Source of the DNA: Rhizobium lentis
GTDB lineage: Bacteria > Pseudomonadota > Alphaproteobacteria > Rhizobiales > Rhizobiaceae
Length of the DNA stretch: 64,000 bases
NCBI RefSeq assembly: GCF_014200175.1
Contig: NZ_JACHBD010000001.1
Span: 1-64,000 of the forward strand
Direction: 5' to 3'
The notes under the pieces were generated by a model. The model made no database searches and was not told the DNA's origin. It was given only the letters and a program-made list of their open reading frames with translations. This document shows positions 39,233 to 48,013 of the stretch, one piece after another; the first letter of the stretch is position 1; each line of letters opens with the position of its first letter. Position numbers and translations under genes: made by a program.

Positions 39233-39760
39233 TCACAGCGTGTGATAATCCCGGTTCACATAGATGAGCGCCGGATGCTTCTCACTGAAGCGGACGGCGG
39301 CGACTTCGCCGAAGATGACATTATGGGTCGGCATTTCCTTGATGTCGGTCACCCGGCAATCGAAGGCGGCAAGCGCATCGGCAAGGACCGGCGCGCCGGT
39401 GACAAGCGTGTCGAAACGGGCGCTGGCGAAGCGTTCGTCATCGGCAAGCGCCGTACGTCCGGAGAAAGCGTCGGCAACGCCCTGGTGGTGAGCGCCGAGC
39501 GTGTTCAGCACGAAGATGCCGCTGCGGAAAAAAATCTCGTTCTTCGGATTGGTGTTGTTGAGGCAGATCAGCACCGAGGCCGGATTATCCGAGACCGAGC
39601 AGGCGGCTGTGATGGTGACGCCCCGGCGCATGCCTTCCATCACCGTCGTCACGAGTTGCACATGGCCGGCATAACGGCTCATGGCATCGCGATAAAGGCC
39701 GGGGTCGATATGCTGCCTGTTCAACAACTGCTTCTCCGTACGCTCTTCTGCCGACTGCAT
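39233..39760 (-). CDS. Flavin reductase domain protein (HpaC-like)
   Basis: A 175-residue FMN-binding protein. It has GHVQLVTTVMEGMRRGVTITAACSVSDNPASVLICLNNTNPKNEIF, the flavin reductase core, and ends FSEKHPALIYVNRDYHTL. Members supply reduced flavin to a partner monooxygenase; none is adjacent. ATG 39760 (QSAEERTEKQLL) is preferred over the longer frame from 39928, whose extra 56 residues do not look like the family. Confidence 0.87.
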   Translation of the reverse strand: MQSAEERTEKQLLNRQHIDPGLYRDAMSRYAGHVQLVTTVMEGMRRGVTITAACSVSDNPASVLICLNNTNPKNEIFFRSGIFVLNTLGAHHQGVADAFSGRTALADDERFASARFDTLVTGAPVLADALAAFDCRVTDIKEMPTHNVIFGEVAAVRFSEKHPALIYVNRDYHTL

Positions 39761-40010
39761 ACATCCATAAATCGGAATCGATTTGGGGACAAAATTACGC
39801 GGCAATTCAAAGTGCTGCAGCGTCCTTTGCGTCACCGAAAGGACGTCCTGCGCTGCAGTTCGACTTTCCATCGCGCCAATATGGCGAGCATGGGTTACCT
39901 TTTCTACAATAGGACCGGTGAAAAGCATCGGGTTACGCTTGTTTTTCTTTGACGATCGCGGCCTTGCGGATAAAAGGGCATGGAACGATGGCTAGGGATC
40001 TCCGCCTTTC

Positions 40011-41093
40011 ATGATCAACCTGCGTGGCATAGCAGCCGTTCTGATGCTGCTGGGAGCGGCGGCGCAAGGCCATGCGGCCGGCGTGACGATCGGCGTCGTC
40101 GCGCCCCAGAACGGCCCGCTCGCCCTGCTCGGCGCACAGGTTGCCGCCGGCGCCGGTTTCGAGATCCGGCAGTCGGGCAATACGCTTGTCGCCGTCAACG
40201 AGACCTGCGAGGACAATGGCGGCGCAGCAGTCGGCGATGCCCTTGTCGCGGCCAAGGTGCAGATCGCCGTCGGCTTTCTCTGCAGCGAGACGCTGGAAGG
40301 CGCCCTTCCGAAGCTGAAGGATGCCGGCATTCCGGCGATCACCGTCTCCGTGCGCTCGCGCATCCTGATGGAGGACGCGCTGAAAAACGGCTGGCCGCTC
40401 TTCCGCATGGCGCCCGCCGATGGCGCCGAGGCGGCAAAGATCAACGAAGTGATCCTGAAGAACTGGGCTGCCGATCCGATCGCCCTGATCGAGGACGGCA
40501 CCATTCACGGCCGCGAACTCACGGAAGCGGTGCGCAACGCGCTGGAACAGAACGGACTGAAGCCGGTTTTCACCGATACCTATCGTCCGGGGCAGGAGCA
40601 ACAGATCGCTCTTGTCCGCCGCCTGAAACGGGCCGGCGCCACCAGGGTCTTCGTCGGCGGTGACCGTAACGATATCGCCGTCATCGCCCGCGACGCGGAA
40701 GCCGAGAACATCCCGCTCTCAATCCTCGGCGGCGACGCCATGCGCGCCGCCGATCAGCCGCTGCCGCTCGGGTCTGGCGTGCGCGCCGTCGCCCTGCCCG
40801 AATATGCCGTTCTGCCGGAAGCGGCGGCGGCGGCCGAAACGTTGCGCGCCAAAGGAATCGAGCCGGAAGGTTATGTCCTGCCGTCGCTGGCCGCGGCATT
40901 CATTGCCGGCCAGGCGGCCGAAGCCGCTGCTGCGGCCGGCAAGCCCCTCCAGGAGCCGCTGCTCGGCACGACATTCCAGACCCCGGTCGGCGCCGTCGCC
41001 TTCACCGGCACGCATGAACTTTCGCAAAACCCGTATCGCCTGCTCGAATGGCGCGGCAACGGCTTTTTTCCACCGGCTGCGCCGACGCAATGA
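40011..41093 (+). CDS. Periplasmic substrate-binding protein (branched-chain amino acid type), orphan
   Basis: A 360-residue exported protein with a signal peptide (GIAAVLMLLGAAAQGHA). The mature part begins AGVTIGVVAPQNGPLALLG, the opening of the Leu/Ile/Val receptor fold. Later blocks are VGFLCSETLEGALPKLKDAGIPAITVS and FRMAPADGAEAAKI. No permease or ATPase gene is adjacent, so it is an orphan receptor whose ligand cannot be inferred. rpe follows about 60 bases later. Confidence 0.85.
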   Translation: MINLRGIAAVLMLLGAAAQGHAAGVTIGVVAPQNGPLALLGAQVAAGAGFEIRQSGNTLVAVNETCEDNGGAAVGDALVAAKVQIAVGFLCSETLEGALPKLKDAGIPAITVSVRSRILMEDALKNGWPLFRMAPADGAEAAKINEVILKNWAADPIALIEDGTIHGRELTEAVRNALEQNGLKPVFTDTYRPGQEQQIALVRRLKRAGATRVFVGGDRNDIAVIARDAEAENIPLSILGGDAMRAADQPLPLGSGVRAVALPEYAVLPEAAAAAETLRAKGIEPEGYVLPSLAAAFIAGQAAEAAAAAGKPLQEPLLGTTFQTPVGAVAFTGTHELSQNPYRLLEWRGNGFFPPAAPTQ

Positions 41094-41154
41094 GCGGCGG
41101 CCAGCCTTGAATTCCGGCGCCGTGCTCGGCTGGCGCCCATACGGAGTAGACTTG

Positions 41155-41832
41155 ATGACGCTGCCCATTCGCATTGCCCCCTCGATCCTCGCGGCGGATT
41201 TCGCCAGGCTCGGCGAGGAGGTGCGCAATGTCACCGCGGCCGGGGCCGACTGGATCCACCTCGACGTCATGGACGGGCATTTCGTGCCGAACATTTCCTT
41301 CGGCCCTGATGTCATCAAGTCGCTGCGCGCCTATACGGCCGCCACCTTCGACTGCCACTTGATGATCTCGCCGGTCGACGCCTATCTCGAAGCTTTCGCC
41401 AAGGCCGGCTGCGACCGCATCACCGTCCATGCCGAATCCGGGCCGCATCTGCATCGGTCGCTGCAGACCGTCCGCAATCTCGGCAAGAAGGTCGGGGTGA
41501 CGCTCAATCCGGCAACCCCGCTCAGCGCCATCGAGAACTTGCTCGACGATGTCGATCTTATCCTCATCATGTCGGTCAATCCCGGCTTCGGCGGACAGAA
41601 GTTCATTCCGGCGATGACAGCCAAGATCGCGGCGGCAAAGTCGCTGATCGGTGACAGGCCGATCGAGATTGAGGTCGACGGTGGCGTCACGGTGGAAACG
41701 GCGCCGGCAATCGCCCGCGGCGGCGGCAACGTCCTCGTCGCCGGCTCGGCGATTTTCAAGGGCGATACGGTCGAGGATTATCGCCGGACCGTCGCCGATC
41801 TGCGTCAAGCAGCCGAAGAGGCACGAGCATGA
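41155..41832 (+). CDS. rpe: Ribulose-phosphate 3-epimerase
   Basis: A 225-residue TIM-barrel enzyme interconverting ribulose 5-phosphate and xylulose 5-phosphate. Motifs are IAPSILAADFARLGEE, HLDVMDGHFVPNISFGP (metal His and Asp), CHLMISPVD, MSVNPGFGGQKFI and EVDGGV near the second catalytic Asp. GGAG precedes ATG 41155. The stop overlaps the DUF2259 start (ATGA). It is close to purB, fitting pentose-phosphate supply to purines, though this is only context. Confidence 0.96.
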   Translation: MTLPIRIAPSILAADFARLGEEVRNVTAAGADWIHLDVMDGHFVPNISFGPDVIKSLRAYTAATFDCHLMISPVDAYLEAFAKAGCDRITVHAESGPHLHRSLQTVRNLGKKVGVTLNPATPLSAIENLLDDVDLILIMSVNPGFGGQKFIPAMTAKIAAAKSLIGDRPIEIEVDGGVTVETAPAIARGGGNVLVAGSAIFKGDTVEDYRRTVADLRQAAEEARA

Positions 41833-42554
41833 AGAAGCAGCTTTTCTTTGGCGGCCTGCTCGCAGCCGCACTTGCCGGCCTGCCCGGCGTGTCACTTGCC
41901 GGCGACATTGCGAGCATCCAGCCGATCGGCTTTTCCGCCGACGGCAAGGTCTTCGCCTTCCAGGAGTTCGGCCTCAAGGAGGGCAGCAATGTCCCCTATT
42001 CCAACACCTATTTCATCGATACCGATAAGGGCCAGTATCTCGAGGGCACGCCCTTCCGCACCGAGCTGACCGAGAAGGACGCCAATCTTTCCAAGGCGCG
42101 GCGCCAGAACCTCACGGCGGCGCGCGGCCAGATGGACAAATACGATCTCCTGACCAACCCCGGCCTGATCGCCGCCTTCAATCCGCCGACCGAACTCGGC
42201 TCACCCGCAAAGACGCTGCGTTATACCACGCTTGCGACCGACGGCCCGCCGAAATCGCCCTATACGCTTTCGCTCGGCGAGTTGCCTATCGCGGTGCCGA
42301 AGGACTGCGCGGCCATCGCCAAGCGGGTCCTCGGCTTCAGCCTGCAGATGATCGAGAAGGAAGGCGCTCCGAACCGGCAGGCAGCGCGCCAGGTGCAAAC
42401 GGTTCCGGCCGAGCGCGCATGTTCAGTCGAATACAGGATCGGCGGCGCCGTCGTCTATCAGCCGGAAGCCGCAAACCAGGTACATATCGCCCTGGTCCTG
42501 GCCTTCGATGCGCAAAGGAACGGGCGCTGGATCGCCGTTCCAGTTCATCCCTGA
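41829..42554 (+). CDS. Exported DUF2259 family protein
   Basis: A 241-residue protein with a signal peptide (KKQLFFGGLLAAALAGLPGVSLAG) and the DUF2259 start GDIASIQPIGFSADGKVFAFQEFG. The C-terminal half has two cysteines (PKDCAAIA and ERACSVEY). Function is unknown. Its start is coupled to the rpe stop by a four-base overlap, and the next membrane-protein gene begins 15 bases downstream. Confidence 0.85.
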   Translation: MKKQLFFGGLLAAALAGLPGVSLAGDIASIQPIGFSADGKVFAFQEFGLKEGSNVPYSNTYFIDTDKGQYLEGTPFRTELTEKDANLSKARRQNLTAARGQMDKYDLLTNPGLIAAFNPPTELGSPAKTLRYTTLATDGPPKSPYTLSLGELPIAVPKDCAAIAKRVLGFSLQMIEKEGAPNRQAARQVQTVPAERACSVEYRIGGAVVYQPEAANQVHIALVLAFDAQRNGRWIAVPVHP

Positions 42555-42568
42555 GCTGGTTGCCCGAC

Positions 42569-43054
42569 ATGGAGCGCCTCAGGGCGGCATGGCCGCCCTA
42601 CTCCCATCTCATCCTCGGCGCCTTGCTTTGGGCCCTGCAAATGCTCGTCTCCGCCATGCTCGGCCTTTATCTCCGTAACGGCCTGGAGACAAGCCGGCTT
42701 GCCGAAGTCGCCGCGCTCTATTTCCTCGGCGGCCTGCTCGCCTGGCCATTCGCTTTGCCCACCGGCCGCTTCCTCGCCTATGGCAAGCCGCCGGAGGCGC
42801 GTTTCGCCGCCTTTTTCGTGACGCTGATCGCGGCCACGATCGCGATGACGGCCTTCCTCTTCGCGATGGAATATCGGATCTTCTATTCGCGCTGGCACGC
42901 GCCCTTCGGAAGCGGCATCTGGGTCTTCCAGTTCATCTTCACCAGCATCAGCGCCTTCTATCAGTTCCTGGTGATCGGTATGCGCCTTTTCCTGCCGCTC
43001 GGTCTCGGCTGCCTTGTCGTCAGCAGCTATTATCTTGCGAAACGCTTGCGTTGA
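42569..43054 (+). CDS. Uncharacterised four-helix membrane protein
   Basis: A 161-residue integral membrane protein with about four hydrophobic helices (LILGALLWALQMLVSAMLGLYL, LYFLGGLLAWPFAL, FFVTLIAATIAMTAFLF, FLPLGLGCLVVSSYYL). No family is recognised. ATG 42569 was chosen as the first start giving only the hydrophobic protein; no good Shine-Dalgarno sequence is seen, consistent with coupling to the gene 15 bases upstream. purB begins 62 bases downstream. Confidence 0.65.
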   Translation: MERLRAAWPPYSHLILGALLWALQMLVSAMLGLYLRNGLETSRLAEVAALYFLGGLLAWPFALPTGRFLAYGKPPEARFAAFFVTLIAATIAMTAFLFAMEYRIFYSRWHAPFGSGIWVFQFIFTSISAFYQFLVIGMRLFLPLGLGCLVVSSYYLAKRLR

Positions 43055-43116
43055 GATTGCCGCCCGTCTTTGCTACAGGGGCGTCAACAAACCTCTTGAA
43101 GTAAAGGCAGCCGCCC

Positions 43117-44424
43117 ATGATCCCGCGTTACTCCCGGCCCGAAATGGTCGCCATCTGGTCTCCCGAAACCAAGTTCCGCATCTGGTTCGAGATCGAGGCG
43201 CATGCCTGCGACGCGCTGGCCGAACTCGGCGTCATCCCGAAATCGGCGGCAAGGACGATCTGGGAAAAAGGCGGCGCCGCCACCTTCGACGTTGCCCGCA
43301 TCGATGAGATCGAGGCCGTCACCAAGCATGACGTCATCGCCTTCCTGACCCACCTCGCCGAAATCGTCGGCCCGGATGCACGCTTCGTCCATCAGGGCAT
43401 GACCTCGTCCGACGTGCTCGACACCTGCTTCAACGTCCAGCTGGTGCGCGCCACCGATATTCTGATTGCCGATCTCGACCGGCTGCTGGCGGCGCTGAAA
43501 ACCCGCGCCTTCGAACACAAGGACACCGTCACCATCGGCCGCTCGCACGGCATCCACGCCGAGCCCACCACCTTCGGCGTCAAGCTGGCGCTCGCCTATG
43601 CCGAATTCGAGCGCTGCCGCCAGCGCCTCGTCGCCGCCCGCGAAGAAGTCGCGACCTGCGCCATCTCGGGCGCCGTCGGCACTTTCGCCAATATCGATCC
43701 GCGCGTCGAGGAACATGTCGCCGAGGCCCTCGGCCTTAAGGCCGAACCGGTCTCGACCCAGGTCATCCCGCGCGACCGCCACGCCATGTACTTCGCCACC
43801 CTCGGCGTCGTCGCCTCGTCGATCGAGCGGCTGGCGACCGAGATCCGCCACCTGCAGCGCACCGAGGTTCTGGAAGCCGAGGAATATTTCTCGCCCGGCC
43901 AGAAGGGCTCCTCCGCCATGCCGCACAAGCGCAACCCGGTTCTCACCGAAAACCTGACCGGCCTCGCCCGCATGGTCCGCTCTTACGCCCTGCCGGCCAT
44001 GGAAAACGTCGCCCTCTGGCACGAGCGCGATATCTCCCACTCCTCGGTCGAACGCATGATCGGCCCCGACGCCACAGTCACCCTCGACTTCGCCCTCTCC
44101 CGCCTCGCCGGCGTCATCGAAAAGCTGCTGGTCTACCCGGAGAACATGGAAAAGAACCTCAATAAGTTCCGCGGCCTCGTCCACTCCCAGCGCGTGCTCC
44201 TAGCGCTGACGCAGGCCGGCACCTCCCGCGAAGACGCCTACCGCCTGGTCCAGCGCAACGCCATGAAGGTCTGGGAACAGGGCAAGGACTTTTTGGAAGA
44301 GCTGCTGGCGGATGCGGAGGTCCGTGCTGCACTGTCCGAGGAGGATATTCGGGAGAAGTTCGATCTTGGCTATCATACCAAGCATGTCGATACGATCTTC
44401 CAGCGGGTGTTTGGGGCGGCGTGA
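43117..44424 (+). CDS. purB: Adenylosuccinate lyase
   Basis: A 435-residue fumarase/aspartase-superfamily enzyme. The superfamily signature GSSAMPHKRNPV is near residue 265, and the general-base His region is TIGRSHGIHAEPTTFG. It releases fumarate from SAICAR and from adenylosuccinate, so it acts twice in purine synthesis. It is co-directional with purC, purS, purQ and purL but lies about 6 kb before them and is separated from them by an IS remnant, an RDD gene and other genes. Confidence 0.97.
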   Translation: MIPRYSRPEMVAIWSPETKFRIWFEIEAHACDALAELGVIPKSAARTIWEKGGAATFDVARIDEIEAVTKHDVIAFLTHLAEIVGPDARFVHQGMTSSDVLDTCFNVQLVRATDILIADLDRLLAALKTRAFEHKDTVTIGRSHGIHAEPTTFGVKLALAYAEFERCRQRLVAAREEVATCAISGAVGTFANIDPRVEEHVAEALGLKAEPVSTQVIPRDRHAMYFATLGVVASSIERLATEIRHLQRTEVLEAEEYFSPGQKGSSAMPHKRNPVLTENLTGLARMVRSYALPAMENVALWHERDISHSSVERMIGPDATVTLDFALSRLAGVIEKLLVYPENMEKNLNKFRGLVHSQRVLLALTQAGTSREDAYRLVQRNAMKVWEQGKDFLEELLADAEVRAALSEEDIREKFDLGYHTKHVDTIFQRVFGAA

Positions 44425-44712
44425 TCCCGATGATGGTAGCTCGATGCGCAGATGCAACGGTAGACGCGTGCCTAAGGTTTTCCGATGAGCGGGACTGCTA
44501 TCGCTCGTCGCGAGCCTAATCGAGACGTCTTGCGTTTCCAAGCGATTGACGAACGGGGAATCGTCGGTGACCACGCGGTTGCTGCCGAAGGCGAGGCACG
44601 GGGGCCCGCCGCGCACGACAGACATGCGTAGCCTCGTGGGGGCGATCCTCCATGTCTGCTCGCGCGGTTGCTAATGGCGCACACTGCCAAGTGATTTCCG
44701 CCGGCTTCGACC
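44425..44712. other. Gene-poor stretch before the IS relic
   Basis: About 290 bases after purB contain no supported gene, RNA or terminator. A minus-strand open frame crosses the region but shows no recognisable protein. It may be degraded insertion-element flank. Confidence 0.4.
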
Positions 44713-44893
44713 GTGCATAGTTATTTCTATACTTGGCGTGAGGTCGGACTTTGGGAGAGCATCACCCAGCTTCTGGGTGATGGCAGCGCGGGAAATGGAG
44801 GGACGGAGGCGTACCCCGGCAGGGATCATCGACAGCCAAAGCGTCGAAGGCCGCAAGCTTCACATCACCGATACGCTTGGATTTCTAAAGTAA
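44713..44893 (+). pseudogene. Decayed IS5-family transposase fragment
   Basis: Two adjacent frames together match the middle of IS5/IS427-type transposases. 44713-44775 reads HSYFYTWREVGLWESITQLL. After a frameshift, 44780-44893 reads MAAREMEGRRRTPAGIIDSQSV, then EGRKLHITDTLGFLK and a stop. The usual stretch between the DSQSV motif and the GRK..TDTLG block is deleted. No terminal inverted repeats or target duplication were found. It is a relic with no activity. Confidence 0.8.
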
Positions 44894-44944
44894 TCCATCG
44901 CGAGCATTTCCATCATGTAGCATCGTTTTGGCGTAGGGGGTAAC

Positions 44945-45766
44945 GTGGACGTCAATATCACACAGGCATTTCAGAGAACTTTGCAGCCTCGGCTCTTTTG
45001 GAGGCGGGTCTTTGCCTACCTGATAGACATGACATTTTTAGAGTTCTTGCTTGCGTTGGTAGCGCTCATCATTCCATTGAACTTCGGCATCCCCCTCTTT
45101 GAGAGCACGCAATGCGGGGAAGCAGCCTCTGGCCCATTGGTCGAAAAAGTCGAGCGTGAATGGCCCCTGAAACTGGGAGAGACGAGGGTCAATCAAATCT
45201 GCCGAAGTACGCAATTTTGGGGCCAAGAGAGCACGTTCTTTCAAACGACGGTCATCACTGGCAATTCCGGAGGCCAATCGGTTTCTTGGCGCGTTTTATC
45301 GGTGGCGCTAGACGAAAACGGTGAATTAGCCCATGGGACCGCGGACCTCGTCGGCCCGTTGGTCGGCGTCTTCCTTGTATTGCTTGCACTCGCATTTTTA
45401 ACTGCGAACGGTCGCAGAACACCGGGAAAATGGATCTCGTCGATACGGGTAGTTACGACTGAGGGTGCGTCGCCGCATTTGAGCGAGGCGTTAAAAAGGG
45501 AACTGCTGAAGTTTTCGCCCTGGATCGCCTTTGTGGCGAGCGACTCAATCGTTGCGGCGATAGCATCCAACCAAAGTCTTGATGATATGATCCACGCGGC
45601 GCGCGATGGTACCGCGGCCGCCATTACTCCGATACTGATAGGTGCCAGCCTTTTCATTCCTGCGCTGCTGTGGTGGCTCCTGCCGCTCATCCGGTGGCAA
45701 GGCCAGATGTTCTATGACCGGTTCGCTGGCTGCGAAGTTCGCCGTACGCGAAGCAATAGTGGGTAA
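44945..45766 (+). CDS. RDD family membrane protein
   Basis: A 273-residue protein with an RDD-type N-terminus (FWRRVFAYLIDMTFLEFLLALVAL) in which the diagnostic Arg and Asp flank the first helix. A soluble loop of about 80 residues contains two cysteines (STQCGEA and NQICRST). Further helices include LVGVFLVLLALAFL and a C-terminal pair, with the RDD motif TPGKWISSIRVV. Role unknown. GTG 44945 follows GGGGG. Base composition and codons (TTT, TTA, ATT) are clearly AT-richer than in neighbours, and it sits next to an IS relic, which points to horizontal origin. Confidence 0.8.
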   Translation: MDVNITQAFQRTLQPRLFWRRVFAYLIDMTFLEFLLALVALIIPLNFGIPLFESTQCGEAASGPLVEKVEREWPLKLGETRVNQICRSTQFWGQESTFFQTTVITGNSGGQSVSWRVLSVALDENGELAHGTADLVGPLVGVFLVLLALAFLTANGRRTPGKWISSIRVVTTEGASPHLSEALKRELLKFSPWIAFVASDSIVAAIASNQSLDDMIHAARDGTAAAITPILIGASLFIPALLWWLLPLIRWQGQMFYDRFAGCEVRRTRSNSG

Positions 45767-45800
45767 AAAAGCGCAAGTCCCCGCACCGCCATTAAGAAAT

Positions 45801-46280
45801 TCAGCTCTTCTCAAGCGGCCGTTGTTTTACCTTTGAGGTTTTGGCGCTCCCCGGGCGTTTGCGCGCCTCGGCCTTTTTCGGCGCAACGGCTTCCACGACC
45901 TCGGCTGTCATGCAAGCCTCCGTCTCGCCCCTGCCCTTGGCAGCCTTGGCGACCAATTCATCGAGGCGCTTCAGCTCGTCTTCGTCAAGATTTTCGATGC
46001 CGATGAAGCGGTTTTCAGCGTGGCTCGTCAGGATGATTTCGTTGAGCTTGGCCTGAATTGCCCGAGTGTCGCGCGTCTGGGCGTTCTGCAGCACGAAGAC
46101 CATCAGGAAAGTGATGATCGTCGTGCCGGTGTTGATGATCAGCTGCCAGGTTTCCGAATAGTCGAAGAAAGGGCCAAGTACGGCCCAGACGATAACAATG
46201 CTCAGCGCCAGGATGAAGATGACGGGTTTGCCCGCCCATTCTGAAGTCTTGGTTGCGAAACGGGCAAACAGATTCTTCAT
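45801..46280 (-). CDS. Low-affinity iron permease family protein
   Basis: A 159-residue protein starting KNLFARFATKTSEWAGKP. Two membrane helices (VIFILALSIVIVWAVLGPFF and TWQLIINTGTTIITFLMVFVLQNAQ) match the bacterial low-affinity iron permease domain, followed by TRDTRAIQAKLNEII. The charged C-terminal tail is Lys/Ala-rich. Iron transport by the bacterial members is not well proven. ATG 46280 was chosen from the family start. Confidence 0.85.
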   Translation of the reverse strand: MKNLFARFATKTSEWAGKPVIFILALSIVIVWAVLGPFFDYSETWQLIINTGTTIITFLMVFVLQNAQTRDTRAIQAKLNEIILTSHAENRFIGIENLDEDELKRLDELVAKAAKGRGETEACMTAEVVEAVAPKKAEARKRPGSAKTSKVKQRPLEKS

Positions 46281-46385
46281 CGTCACCTCTGAAATCCTCC
46301 CTCGGAGCCATATCAAAACTCCGAGGCAGGTTCGAGGTTCCCCTGGGGAATCGGAATCCGAAATCCCCGCCGGGAACAGCCGTGG

Positions 46386-47189
46386 CTACGCGGTCTCCCG
46401 CGCAACCAGCTTGCGGTAGAGATGCCAAGTCGCATGGCCGAGGATCGGGATGACGAGCGCAAGCCCGGCAAAGACCGGGATCGTTCCGATGACGAGGAGT
46501 GCAGCAACGATCAGACCCCAGAGCAGCACCGGCACCGGATTGGCGACCGTGGCCCGGATCGAGGTCACGACGGCGGCGACGGCCCCGACATCGCGGTCGA
46601 GCAGCAGCGGAAAGGTGATGACGGAGATTGCCAGCACTACCAGCGCGAAGACGAAGCCGATGAGATTGCCCCAGATGATCAGCTGCAGGCCTTGAGCCGT
46701 GCCGAAAACCTGGCGGGTGAAATCGGTCATCGTGCGCGGAAACACTTCTCCGAGAAGATTGGTGTAAAGCGTCTGCGCCGTGACCAGCCAGACGACGAAA
46801 AGGGCAAAAAGCATCAGCCCGACCGCGACGATCGACGGCAGTGCCGGCGAATGGCGCACTTCGAGTGCATGCGTCCATGATGTATCGAGGCCCTCCTCGC
46901 GCCGGCGGCTGATCTCATAAAGGCCGATCGCTGCGATCGGGCCGATCAGCACGAAACCGGACATCAGCGGGAAGACCATCGGCAGAAGATTGGCGCCGGA
47001 GGTCCATAGCGTCAGGAAGATACCGGCGATCGGGTACATCAGGCACAGGAACACATAATGCGAAGGTTTTTCCTTAAAATCGTCGAGCCCGCGCTTCAGC
47101 GCGTCGAAGACGTCAGCAACGCCAATGCGATTGACGACGGGGCGCGCTAAACTTTCGCTGGCACCCGTCATGACATGAAATGCCGCCAT
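46386..47189 (-). CDS. DUF2189 family membrane protein
   Basis: A 267-residue protein with about six membrane helices. The opening segment GVADVFDALKRGLDDFKEKPSHYVF and the core FGTAQGLQLIIWGNLIGFVFALVVLAISVITFPLLLDRDV are DUF2189 features. Function unknown; often described as a putative integral membrane protein. GAGGAGGAG precedes ATG 47189. It is divergent from the RBBP9-like hydrolase. Confidence 0.87.
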   Translation of the reverse strand: MAAFHVMTGASESLARPVVNRIGVADVFDALKRGLDDFKEKPSHYVFLCLMYPIAGIFLTLWTSGANLLPMVFPLMSGFVLIGPIAAIGLYEISRRREEGLDTSWTHALEVRHSPALPSIVAVGLMLFALFVVWLVTAQTLYTNLLGEVFPRTMTDFTRQVFGTAQGLQLIIWGNLIGFVFALVVLAISVITFPLLLDRDVGAVAAVVTSIRATVANPVPVLLWGLIVAALLVIGTIPVFAGLALVIPILGHATWHLYRKLVARETA

Positions 47190-47363
47190 GGCTTTCTCCT
47201 CCTCAGCCGAGATTGGTCGGCGGCGGCACGCATCGGCGGGTAAGCCGATACGAAATCCGCAACCGGCACTGGAGCAATATAACAAATATCAAGGGCCGTG
47301 TCGCTCTCTCCCTTGGTGCCCCCTCTTGACATCTTCGACAGGCTTTCTCACATCGGCGGCACT

Positions 47364-47921
47364 ATGAAAGCCTCAGACTCAGATATCCTCATCATCCCCG
47401 GCTATACCAATTCCGGCCCCGGCCATTGGCAGAGCCGCTGGGAAGCGAAGCTCAGCACGGCGCGGCGCGTCGAACAGGCCGAATGGACGAAGCCGGTCCG
47501 CGAGGACTGGATCGCCCGCATCGCCGAGGAAGTGAACGCCTCGACCCGGCCGGTCGTGCTTGTCGCCCATTCGCTCGGCGTACCCACGGCTATCCACGCC
47601 ATCCCGCTCTTCCGCAATCGGGTGGTGGGCGCCTTCTTCGTCGCCCCGCCCGATGTCACTAATCCCGACATCCGCCCGAAGCACCTGATGACCTTCGGCC
47701 CCTACCCGCGCGAGCCGCTGCCCTTTCCGTCGATCACCGTCGCCAGCCGCAACGACCCGTTCGGCAGCTACGAGCATGCCGACGATATTGCCAGCAGCTG
47801 GGGCTCCTTTCTCGTCGATGCCGGCGAGGCCGGGCATATCAATGCCGATTCCGGTCACGGTCCCTGGCCAGAGGGCACGATGGTCTTTGCCCAGTTCCTC
47901 AGCCGTCTCTCCGCTGATTGA
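47364..47921 (+). CDS. RBBP9/YdeN-type serine hydrolase
   Basis: A 185-residue alpha/beta hydrolase. The early motif IIPGYTNSGPGHWQSRWE and the nucleophile VAHSLG (Ser70) are present, with ASRNDPF for the acid and GEAGHINADSGHG for the catalytic His. These are the features of the RBBP9/YdeN family. Substrate not known. ATG 47364 starts the family-like sequence; an upstream GTG at 47298 is also in frame. Confidence 0.87.
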   Translation: MKASDSDILIIPGYTNSGPGHWQSRWEAKLSTARRVEQAEWTKPVREDWIARIAEEVNASTRPVVLVAHSLGVPTAIHAIPLFRNRVVGAFFVAPPDVTNPDIRPKHLMTFGPYPREPLPFPSITVASRNDPFGSYEHADDIASSWGSFLVDAGEAGHINADSGHGPWPEGTMVFAQFLSRLSAD

Positions 47922-48013
47922 GGAAAACCGCCTTCTCGTTAATTCAGAAATTGCTTTCTAAGTCTTTGTTAATGGAAAGACAGCAGACTGCGCCCGGAGA
48001 TGAATAAGCGAGA

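Noticed and set aside
44200..44625. Minus-strand open frame overlapping the end of purB
   Set aside because: Overlaps a certain gene for half its length and the rest has no recognisable protein features.
46320..46395. GGTTCGA-containing stretch that might be part of a tRNA
   Set aside because: No acceptor stem, anticodon arm or CCA-compatible end can be folded around it.
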